From assembly GCA_021785155.1 (NCBI GenBank), contig JAJYGE010000380.1, positions 1-20,545 of the forward strand: 20,545 nt of DNA, written 5' to 3'. Under the pieces are notes generated by a model. It made no database searches. It was not told the DNA's origin and was given only the letters and a program-made list of their open reading frames with translations. Below, one piece after another: positions 14,285 to 20,545 of the stretch (its first letter is position 1; each line of letters starts with the position of its first letter). Both the position numbers and the translations under genes were made by a program. The DNA is from Planctomycetota bacterium. Its GTDB lineage: Bacteria; Planctomycetota; Phycisphaerae; WQYP01.

Positions 14285-17200
14285 TTATGGAAGATTTACT
14301 GAACCGGTGGGTTGAATAACGGTGATGCCGCCCTTGTTTTTCTTCAGATTCCAGATAATATGCCGAGCTTGGCCATGAATCTTACCGCTGACATCCGAGA
14401 TAATGGCATTTTTACCATTTAAGCCGTAAGCCTGTGCTATCTCCGTGGCGGCATTAAAATTTAGCATGTCCGCGGCCAGCTTCACAGTACCGACCTGCAA
14501 CAGTGCGTTATTTGCCGTTACACTTTGCAATCGCGTCGGCCCGCCCATACCAAGGTCCACGCCGCTTTTGGCCGCCGTCCCGGTGTGATTTAATTTCGCC
14601 AGCAGTTCATCGGCATTCAGCAACACCAGACCGGAATTGGGATTGTTGGCGTGAGTGCCTGAAGCCTCCAGCGGTAAAGTTAATGGCTTCAAGGGCCGGA
14701 ATATCAGGTGGACATTTCCGCGCAGATTCACCAGTCCGGTTTTGGCGTGGTACAACAGAGATTCAGCCCATGAAAAACCGCTTTGCCCGCGTTGCTGTGC
14801 GGCGCTGGCAGTGGTGGCGGGACGGTAATCCTCCAGAACCATTTCCCCGGCGGCAGGAATTTTCAACAGTCCTTCGACGGCATTATATTCCAGCTTTGAA
14901 CAATCCAATCGCATGCGGGTCATTAATACGCCGGTTTTACTGTAACTGGCATCACGCGCTACCACCGCATGATGGTCGGCAGGTCCGGAAGCAATTAACT
15001 GCGCCAGCAGCATGGCATTGCGGTCCGTCTTGCGGTGCCGGAAATGGATCAGCATGGCCGGGGCTGTCAGGCTGCTATGCTGATCCGATCGACCGGCAAG
15101 CTGTGCGATGATATGCCCTGTCAGTATTGCCTGCCGTGTTTTGGCGGAATATTGCATGCGTGTATTCCAGGAAACCTCTACGCGCGGTTCAGCGGATTTG
15201 GATGCTTCCGGCATGCTTAATTCACCGCCGCCCGGAACCGTCACTTGCTGAAGGTTTCGCTGTAATTCGATCGTGCGGCCTTTGAGCCAATCCGCGCCCT
15301 GATAAATGGCACATTTAATTGTGCCGGAACGATGCGATTGCAGCGTTGCCGTTCCAGTCAGACGATTCCCGATTAACGCATACGCGGTGGCACGAATTGG
15401 TCGTCCGATATTATAAATATGGACAATCGTGTTACGCCATATCCTGAATCGGCCCACGGTATAGCTTCCGCCAAGATTACCGGTTTTGGATTCATGGGCT
15501 GGGACGGCGGTGCCGGTGCGACGGACCAATTGGGTTTGCAACTTCCCGCCTGTGATGACGAATCGTTCCGGCAGGCCGCCGGCATGCGCGGCTTTTTGAT
15601 AGAACGTCAAGGCGATGTTATCTTCGGCTTGCAGTTCAGCGGGAACCGGGGCGGCACCCGGTTTGGGCTGATGCGTTAGAAGCACCAGATGTCGGCAGGC
15701 CATGCGGTTGGCGTCCACGGCCGGCAGGCCCACATTGGCAGAGGAAATATTTACATCTCCATCGGCGGCAAAGTACCTTAGCGCGCTTCCGGAGTGATTT
15801 CCGGTGGTTTGAACAAATCGGGCGGTAAAGCGGCGTGCTTGCAGCGATACCTGGGCATTGGCCAACTGTGCGCCGCCGGTCAACTCAATGCTTTTAACCG
15901 CCAGCTTGCCGTGTCCAATTGCCGGTGCGGTGGCTGCGAAGGTTTTTCGCGCCGGTGCCAGTTGCACCACCAGATCCTTCAACCACGAGCCGCGCCATGG
16001 ATTTTTTCCCGCGGTTTTGCCTGACATGTCAAATGATCCCGGACCGGTAAGCTCCGCATGGTGTGTCAAATTGCTGTAAACCAGTGTTTCACACGTAATT
16101 GATCCCATGGATGTATCGGCCAGCTTCACCGGGACATGTGCTGCGGCCCGCATGGTGACGCGCTGAAACGCGGAATCGTAGGTCACCAGCGGGGCATATC
16201 CGACGCGCGTCGTGCCGTCTCGCATGATCACTGGATTTCCGGTTTGACCGGTGGCCTGAAGGAATACATCTCGACTTCCGGAAAGAACTACCGGTGAATG
16301 GCGTGTGGGACGCAATACCAGCGGGCCGGTCCAGTGAATCACCAGTGGAGAATGTGTGGTTTTATCAACGGCGACGGCTGACGTTGGCACGGGCTTTACA
16401 GTCGGTGCGTTGTCCAAGGTGGTTGTGGTGGAATTCGGTACATCGTTAATACCAGCCGTTGCCGGTGTTTTCGCCGCCGTTTGAAAATAGAGTTGCAGGC
16501 GATTGGCCAGCATTGTCTGTGCGCCCAATGCCACATGGACATGGCGGCCAAAGGTCAGTGCATAGGTGGTCATTGTGGGAGGCGCAACTTGAACGTGAGC
16601 CGCGCCGGCTTTTTCACGGTTGGTACTGGCGGACACGGGGCGGCTTTGCGTTGTAGCGGGTGTCGCGGAAGCGTTATGAAATAATCCGCTGAGCATTAAT
16701 CTTCGACCATGGAGAATCTGCAAATCTTCCAACGTCTTATTCGCGGGATTAATTTCCACCGTGAGGTCCGAGCCGTCAAATTGTAATTGGTCTCCACGCA
16801 CGGTTACCGAGCCGCGACTGATTAATAAACCCTGCTGATAATCAAAATGCAAGGGGCGGCCCAACGTCATCTGAATTTGCGAAGATTGCCGCGTCTTGAC
16901 GCCGCGCTTAAATGATGCCACAGGGCCAACGGTAATCGTCACATGCCCAGTGAGGGTGCCCTTGCGCAAATAAGGATTGCCAATACCGTCAAGTTGATTC
17001 GTCCCGCCACCGCCATTAGTGGCACCGACGACCACATCACCGGTATCACTGTCCACGAAAATGGTCTGTCCACTGCTGTTATAAAACTGCAACTCGGGTT
17101 TGATAAGTTGATATTCTCCGCCGCCGACGGGTTTCGCCAGATTGGCCCGCATAACATATTGCAGCACCCCATTGGCATTGCGCACATCCACCGTAAGGTG

Positions 17201-17359
17201 AGTGGCCCCAGTGCCTGGTTCGATGCTCAGCGGCGTAACGTTCCGTGAACCCCCGCCGGTTCCCGAAGAAAAAAAATGTCCTTTGAGCCAAATAAACAGT
17301 ACCAGCGCGACCATGAGACCGGCCACATAGATCAGAACTTTACGCTGCACTGAAGTCAA
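14285..17359 (-). CDS. Giant LptC/OstA-like envelope protein
   Basis: This 1024-residue protein has one N-terminal membrane helix (about 8-25) and otherwise a long periplasmic region rich in beta strands, Thr, Gly, Ala and His. The early part (LTVDVRNANGVLQYVMRA, then YQLIKPELQFYNSSGQTIFVDSDTGDV) resembles the LptC pattern of a membrane anchor followed by a beta-jellyroll. Later segments such as LSIGR-free repeats of 'ala-x-leu-leu/val-x-leu-tyr-phe' strands (for example ANRLQLYFQTA and AADMLNFNAATEIAQAYG) look like LptA/OstA units, suggesting several jellyrolls in tandem. LptC of Escherichia coli is about 190 residues, so this is about five times longer. The start is TTG at 17359, supported by GGAG eight bases upstream. 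It is the last gene after kdsD and kdsC, exactly where lptC lies in enterobacteria, which is the strongest support. Lipopolysaccharide transport is inferred. Confidence 0.68.
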   Translation of the reverse strand: MTSVQRKVLIYVAGLMVALVLFIWLKGHFFSSGTGGGSRNVTPLSIEPGTGATHLTVDVRNANGVLQYVMRANLAKPVGGGEYQLIKPELQFYNSSGQTIFVDSDTGDVVVGATNGGGGTNQLDGIGNPYLRKGTLTGHVTITVGPVASFKRGVKTRQSSQIQMTLGRPLHFDYQQGLLISRGSVTVRGDQLQFDGSDLTVEINPANKTLEDLQILHGRRLMLSGLFHNASATPATTQSRPVSASTNREKAGAAHVQVAPPTMTTYALTFGRHVHVALGAQTMLANRLQLYFQTAAKTPATAGINDVPNSTTTTLDNAPTVKPVPTSAVAVDKTTHSPLVIHWTGPLVLRPTRHSPVVLSGSRDVFLQATGQTGNPVIMRDGTTRVGYAPLVTYDSAFQRVTMRAAAHVPVKLADTSMGSITCETLVYSNLTHHAELTGPGSFDMSGKTAGKNPWRGSWLKDLVVQLAPARKTFAATAPAIGHGKLAVKSIELTGGAQLANAQVSLQARRFTARFVQTTGNHSGSALRYFAADGDVNISSANVGLPAVDANRMACRHLVLLTHQPKPGAAPVPAELQAEDNIALTFYQKAAHAGGLPERFVITGGKLQTQLVRRTGTAVPAHESKTGNLGGSYTVGRFRIWRNTIVHIYNIGRPIRATAYALIGNRLTGTATLQSHRSGTIKCAIYQGADWLKGRTIELQRNLQQVTVPGGGELSMPEASKSAEPRVEVSWNTRMQYSAKTRQAILTGHIIAQLAGRSDQHSSLTAPAMLIHFRHRKTDRNAMLLAQLIASGPADHHAVVARDASYSKTGVLMTRMRLDCSKLEYNAVEGLLKIPAAGEMVLEDYRPATTASAAQQRGQSGFSWAESLLYHAKTGLVNLRGNVHLIFRPLKPLTLPLEASGTHANNPNSGLVLLNADELLAKLNHTGTAAKSGVDLGMGGPTRLQSVTANNALLQVGTVKLAADMLNFNAATEIAQAYGLNGKNAIISDVSGKIHGQARHIIWNLKKNKGGITVIQPTGSVNLP

Positions 17360-17435
17360 AAAGTGAACTCCATAATGGTAACGTGACGCCAGAGGTGGTT
17401 TAAACCCTCTGATTGCTGACGCCTGCCCCCATGAT

Positions 17436-17972
17436 TTATTGGTAGCGTGCCAGCACTTGATCCCACAGGTTCATTCCACGGCACATCCATTCCACGGCAT
17501 CGCGCACCGCCCCATATCCGCCTGGAAATTTCGTCACATACCGCGCTGAGGCACGGACTTCTTCCACGGCATCGGCCACCGCAATCGGGCAGCCGCACTT
17601 GCGCATCACCGGTAAGTCCGGAAGGTCATCGCCAATATAGGCGGTCTGTGCATCCGTGTAGCCAAGCTGCTGCAGAAGATCATTGTAAATATCCAGTTTA
17701 TTGCTGACATTCTGATATACGTACTGAATACCCAACTCTTCCGCGCGATGCTGCACCACCATGCTTTCCTTACCGGTAATCAATGCAACATGTCGATTAA
17801 GTTTCCGCCAGCAGACAATCCCGGTGCCGTCACGGACATGAAAGCGTTTTATCTGCTGGCCACTGTCATCGCGTATGATTCCTCCATCCGTTAATACGCC
17901 ATCGACATCCATAATCAACAACTGAATTTCCGGGGTGAACCCGCGCGGGGCCGTTTTTTCCAAGTCGTTCAT
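17436..17972 (-). CDS. kdsC: 3-deoxy-D-manno-octulosonate 8-phosphate phosphatase KdsC
   Basis: KdsC removes phosphate from KDO-8-phosphate to give KDO for lipid A core assembly in the cytoplasm. The 178-residue product is a cap-less HAD phosphatase with DVDGVLTDG (nucleophile D22, D24), HVRDGTGI (45-52), ITGKES (65-70, motif II region), SNKLDIY with K92, and YIGDDLPDLPVM (motif III acids). A C-terminal FPGGYGAVRD segment matches the GGxGAVRE tail of the family that reaches into the neighbouring active site of the tetramer. Length is typical. The start has AGGAG eight bases upstream. It lies 51 bases after kdsD and 76 bases before the lptC-like gene on the same strand, a conserved operon order. 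Confidence 0.96.
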   Translation of the reverse strand: MNDLEKTAPRGFTPEIQLLIMDVDGVLTDGGIIRDDSGQQIKRFHVRDGTGIVCWRKLNRHVALITGKESMVVQHRAEELGIQYVYQNVSNKLDIYNDLLQQLGYTDAQTAYIGDDLPDLPVMRKCGCPIAVADAVEEVRASARYVTKFPGGYGAVRDAVEWMCRGMNLWDQVLARYQ

Positions 17973-18023
17973 TTATATGTCACTCCTAAAATTGGTACCG
18001 CCAGTTTATGGGCCGGTTGCCGT

Positions 18024-19058
18024 TTATTCCACAATTCTCAGGCTTACGATATCCTGAACGTCAATTAAACCCACCGGTTGGCCCTTTGCATTCACCACCG
18101 GCAATTCATCAATACGATGCTTGTTCATCAAGGCCAGAGCCTCACTGGCCAGAGCGTCGGCATCAATGCGCTTGGGATTGGCCGTCATCACTTCAGCCAT
18201 TGGCTTATCCAGCACATTGTTCGATTGTCGCAGCCGTCGGCGTAGATCGCCATCGGTGAAGATGCCCGCCAGTAAACCCTTGGCATTGACCACAATCATG
18301 GCACCAGCCCTTCGTCCCGGCAAATCTTCCGCTGCCATGGCCTGTCGCAAGGTTGTGGATTCTTGCGCCACCGCCAGATTTTCACCCATCTTAAAACTCA
18401 TGACCTCACGCACACGCAATAACTTTCGTCCCAGCGACCCCGCGGGATGAAATGCCGCAAAATCTTCCGCGGAAAACTTGCGCATACTCATTACGCCCAG
18501 CACCAGTGCATCGCCCAGAGCATTCATACAGGTAATACTGCTGGTGGGTGCCAGCCGCAGAGGACACGCCTCTTCAATCGCCCCCAGCGCAATGCAAATA
18601 TCCGACACCTTGCCCAGCGTACTGTCGCACCGGCTGGTAATCGTTATGGTGGGCACACCCACACGCTTCAGATGGTCCATTAATTTGGTAAGCTCATCGG
18701 TTTCGCCGCCATAAGATAATAATAGCGCCACGTCCGTCGGTCGTACCCGCCCCAAGTCGCCATGCAGGGCTTCCACGGGATGTAAAAAATACGATGGCGT
18801 TCCGGTGCTGGCAAAGCTGGCACTGATGCGCTGCCCGGCCAAGCCGGATTTACCCACACCGCTGATTACCACCGTCCCGGAGGAACGTGTGCCGGTGCGG
18901 TGGTAGATCAGTTCGATGGCCGCCGGCAGCGATTGATCCAGTCGATCCGCTACCTGCATAAGCGTCGCGGCTTCAGAGCGCACCACATTTCGGGCCTCCG
19001 CTAGAAGCTGCTGCGGGGTGGTAGAATGTCGCGGCACCTTGGCCGAGGGCGTCTGCAT
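18024..19058 (-). CDS. kdsD: Arabinose-5-phosphate isomerase KdsD/KpsF
   Basis: The enzyme converts ribulose-5-phosphate to arabinose-5-phosphate, the first committed step to KDO. The 344-residue product has an N-terminal SIS sugar-isomerase domain (about 40-190) with SGVGKSG (66-72), FLHPVEALHGDLG (91-103) and LSYGGETDEL (114-123). The linker FHPAGSLGRKLLRV (203-216) leads into two CBS domains (about 217-275 and 285-344) with FTDGDLRR and MNKHRIDELPVV. This is the complete family layout at normal length; Escherichia coli KdsD is 328 residues. It is first in the kdsD-kdsC-lptC-like unit. The ATG at 19058 has no Shine-Dalgarno motif but has a -10-like TATATT ten bases upstream. The rest of the upstream gap is described separately. 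Confidence 0.96.
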   Translation of the reverse strand: MQTPSAKVPRHSTTPQQLLAEARNVVRSEAATLMQVADRLDQSLPAAIELIYHRTGTRSSGTVVISGVGKSGLAGQRISASFASTGTPSYFLHPVEALHGDLGRVRPTDVALLLSYGGETDELTKLMDHLKRVGVPTITITSRCDSTLGKVSDICIALGAIEEACPLRLAPTSSITCMNALGDALVLGVMSMRKFSAEDFAAFHPAGSLGRKLLRVREVMSFKMGENLAVAQESTTLRQAMAAEDLPGRRAGAMIVVNAKGLLAGIFTDGDLRRRLRQSNNVLDKPMAEVMTANPKRIDADALASEALALMNKHRIDELPVVNAKGQPVGLIDVQDIVSLRIVE

Positions 19059-19068
19059 AACATTTTAC

Positions 19069-19096
19069 AATATACGATTCCCCGCATCACTGCCAG
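19069..19096 (-). promoter_or_regulatory. Candidate promoter of the kdsD-kdsC-lptC-like operon
   Basis: On the minus strand CTGGCA (19096-19091, four of six) is followed after 16 bases by TATATT (19074-19069, five of six). The box ends ten bases before the kdsD ATG, so transcription would start about four bases ahead of it. Confidence 0.45.
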
Positions 19097-19145
19097 CGGC
19101 AGTACCCCTTGAGTTGTTCATGAGGGACTTTCTCCAGTCAGCGCG

Positions 19146-19191
19146 CCGGCACTATAGCCGCCGCAAGGTGCCGGGACATTCTGTCGGCGGC
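19146..19191 (+). ncRNA. Candidate H-type RNA pseudoknot
   Basis: Stem 1 is CCGGCAC (19146-19152) with GTGCCGG (19168-19174). Inside its 15-base loop, GCCGCCG (19157-19163) is exactly complementary to CGGCGGC (19185-19191) downstream, giving a seven-pair stem 2. The connecting loops are 4, 4 and 10 bases, which is sterically compatible with an H-type pseudoknot. The same pairings could instead be two competing hairpins. Whether the segment is transcribed is unknown. Confidence 0.3.
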
Positions 19192-19375
19192 GGACGCTTA
19201 TGATTGGTTTTCGCGTTCATTTTATGGCATCATACGGCCTCGTGCGCTGTCACGCCTAACTATTAGGATTGACGGAGGGCCAGGTGGTTGTGGGCGTGTC
19301 CTTTGAGAGGCAGCCTTCCTACATTTGTAGGTGTGACAGAGCACGAGTGTGTGCATGGAATTACCGGAGGTCATA

Positions 19376-19933
19376 ATGCAGATATTCAAAACCGGGCGGC
19401 TTTCCGGTACACCCGGAGCCGATGAATTTGTGGATCGTTTGGAGCCAATACTCCTCCGGGCGGTTGAGCCGATTTCCGCAGATGCGATGGCGGTTTGGGA
19501 TGTCCGACAACTTACCGACGGGCGGAATTTGTACCATTTATGTCTGCACGACGTGTGGTCACACGTTCATCAGCATTTTTCCGCAGAAGAAATTTCTCCG
19601 GATATGCCGGTTGAACGGCTCGTATTTGAGAAATTGTCGTTATTTCTCTGCACCGTGCGGCGGGTGGTCTTCACGGTGCGTGAGGGAACCTTTGCAACCG
19701 ACGCTTTGGCCAATCTGCGTATCGCACTGAATCAAATTCACGGTATTGGCTACAAAGGATTGAAAATTCAAAACCAATGTGAAATTGTTCCATGTAGCGC
19801 CTTTGTCCCCGCCACGGCCATGCGGCTTACGGAATTCTCATTGGAAGTCGATGCGTCCGCCGCTGATGCGGTTGCCTTGGCTCTGCGGGACTGCGGATTT
19901 CAGGTGGAAAGCCGATCCATAGTAAGAAACTGA
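19376..19933 (+). CDS. Uncharacterised soluble protein
   Basis: The product is 185 residues with no signal peptide, membrane helix or recognised motif. Notable features are a histidine-containing HDVWSHVHQHF segment (about 58-68), a TVRRVVFTVREGTFATDALANLRIALNQIHGIGYKGLKIQNQ central part with mixed alpha/beta character, and an FSLEVDASAADAVALALRDCGFQVESR C-terminus that could be a small ferredoxin-like alpha/beta element. The start at 19376 is well supported by CGGAGG five bases upstream; an earlier in-frame ATG at 19355 would add only seven residues. It is divergent from kdsD and 163 bases upstream of gcvH. I cannot assign a function, and proximity to either neighbour does not prove a shared role. 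Confidence 0.7.
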   Translation: MQIFKTGRLSGTPGADEFVDRLEPILLRAVEPISADAMAVWDVRQLTDGRNLYHLCLHDVWSHVHQHFSAEEISPDMPVERLVFEKLSLFLCTVRRVVFTVREGTFATDALANLRIALNQIHGIGYKGLKIQNQCEIVPCSAFVPATAMRLTEFSLEVDASAADAVALALRDCGFQVESRSIVRN

Positions 19934-19973
19934 TTCCGATGTGCTTCTACCTGACAAATAGCGCATCGCGTTC

Positions 19974-19987
19974 GGCCACCGGTGGCC
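19974..19987. repeat. 14-base perfect palindrome in the gcvH upstream gap
   Basis: GGCCACC/GGTGGCC is a perfect 14-base palindrome without spacer, located 41 bases after the stop codon of the preceding gene. The lack of a loop makes it a better protein-binding site than an RNA hairpin, and there is no T tract for termination. Confidence 0.4.
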
Positions 19988-20055
19988 ACAATCCACTACT
20001 ATCCGCCGCTCTCTTCAAAGTTGGCATTGGATCGGGTAAACTGGCCGTAAAGTAT

Positions 20056-20075
20056 GCCCCCGATAAGAAAGGGGC
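20056..20075 (+). promoter_or_regulatory. Small hairpin just ahead of the gcvH ribosome-binding site
   Basis: GCCCC (20056-20060) and GGGGC (20071-20075) form a five-pair GC stem with a ten-base loop, ending 11 bases before the AGGAG of gcvH. I looked for a glycine riboswitch fold in 19934-20096 and did not find one. Confidence 0.3.
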
Positions 20076-20096
20076 GAAATTATTTCAGGAGTTATC

Positions 20097-20474
20097 ATGC
20101 CTTCACCTGCGGACTATCTGTACACCCAAACCCATGAGTGGTTAAAAAAGGAGGGTGATCTTGTAACCGTCGGTATTACGCGATTTGCGGTTGATGAGCT
20201 TTCAGATGTCACGTTTGTTGATTTGCCGGCGCTTGGGCGCAAGGTCGTCGCGGGCGCAAGTTTTGGGGAAATTGAATCCGTCAAAGCCACCAGTGAACTC
20301 TATGCGCCGGTAGACGGGGAAGTTGCCGCGGTAAATGAAGATCTGAAAAAAGACCCTTCGCTGGTGAATCAGGATCCCTACACCAGGGGCTGGATGGTGA
20401 AGCTGAAAACATCCGTCGAGCCGCACGGCTTTATGACCGCGCAGCAATATGACAAAGTGCATAACATCGTATAA
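20097..20474 (+). CDS. gcvH: Glycine cleavage system H protein
   Basis: GcvH is the lipoyl carrier that shuttles the aminomethyl group between the P, T and L proteins of the glycine cleavage complex. The 125-residue product has YTQTHEWLK at 9-17, VGITRFAVDELSDVTFVDLP at 25-44 and the lipoylation segment GEIESVKATSELYAP, with K63 as the modified lysine. NEDLKKDPSLVNQDPYTRGWM completes the standard fold. Length is normal. The start is set by AGGAG five bases upstream. A gcvT gene is not upstream here; the 71 bases after the stop, up to the end of the window, show no start of a following gene, so any gcvP lies further right. Confidence 0.97.
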   Translation: MPSPADYLYTQTHEWLKKEGDLVTVGITRFAVDELSDVTFVDLPALGRKVVAGASFGEIESVKATSELYAPVDGEVAAVNEDLKKDPSLVNQDPYTRGWMVKLKTSVEPHGFMTAQQYDKVHNIV

Positions 20475-20545
20475 AGCATCGGTGCTGCAACGGAACGATT
20501 GTTCGAGGACTGGCCATCACCAGGTCGTGGCAATAAATCCGGACA

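Larger units (their letters stand above)
19059..19375. other. Divergent 317-base gap between kdsD and the 19376 gene
   Basis: The gap holds the kdsD promoter candidate at its left end and a pseudoknot-capable GC-rich segment at 19146-19191. Two small inverted repeats follow, CCTAA-CTA-TTAGG (19255-19267) and CCTAC-ATTT-GTAGG (19318-19331 including flanking pairs). A 27-codon frame, ATG 19120 to TGA 19203, covers the pseudoknot segment and would encode a basic peptide, but has no good ribosome-binding site. No clear plus-strand promoter was found. Confidence 0.5.

Noticed and set aside
19934..20096. Glycine riboswitch ahead of gcvH
   Set aside because: No tandem aptamer-like folds could be drawn by eye; only a palindrome and a short GC hairpin are present.
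1..20545. A defence island, prophage, CRISPR array or transposon
   Set aside because: No transposase, integrase, Cas, restriction or toxin-antitoxin pair was recognised, and no spaced direct-repeat array or terminal inverted repeats were seen. The single nucleotidyltransferase is not enough to claim a defence system.

Overview
The window encodes a Gram-negative type cell envelope: KDO synthesis genes, an LptC/OstA-like protein, and YidC with a large periplasmic domain. Alongside these are secreted or lipid-anchored polysaccharide-degrading proteins. The combination of GH92, an unusual clan-A glycosidase and many family-orphan proteins suggests a bacterium of the PVC group, probably Planctomycetota and perhaps Phycisphaerae. 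This assignment is inference: there is no rRNA or other phylogenetic marker here. I saw no tRNA, rRNA, CRISPR array, insertion sequence, prophage or integration site. The region looks chromosomal and stable.

Layout. (1) 14-601, minus: a small nucleotidyltransferase. (2) 906-9114: a region rich in carbohydrate genes. It holds a secreted GH92 alpha-mannosidase, a membrane-anchored rhodanese, tRNA adenosine deaminase TadA, an uncharacterised lipoprotein on the opposite strand, a six-helix membrane protein and a secreted clan-A glycoside hydrolase. (3) 9405-10040: an orphan zinc-ribbon, histidine-rich protein. (4) 10125-13021, minus: a metallophosphoesterase followed by yidC. (5) 13214-14188, plus: pssA. 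(6) 14285-19058, minus: kdsD, kdsC and a giant lptC-like gene, matching the enterobacterial kdsD-kdsC-lptC order. (7) 19376-20474, plus: an orphan protein and gcvH.

How the genes work together. Regions 4 to 6 form an envelope-biogenesis block. KdsD makes arabinose-5-phosphate and KdsC dephosphorylates KDO-8-phosphate. The LptC-like protein probably carries lipopolysaccharide (LPS) across the periplasm. YidC inserts membrane proteins, and PssA makes phosphatidylserine for phosphatidylethanolamine. Region 2 would let the cell trim mannose-containing and other glycans outside the cytoplasm.

No complete new defence or mobile system is evident. The best candidates for undescribed biology are: the 1024-residue LptC/OstA-like protein; the orphan lipoprotein placed between glycosidases; the Cys/His-rich orphan protein; a geometrically sound RNA pseudoknot candidate in the kdsD upstream region; a leader in which an inverted repeat reaches the ribosome-binding site of the six-helix protein; and several promoters whose -10 boxes lie so close to the start codon that the mRNAs may be leaderless. 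All regulatory calls were made by eye.
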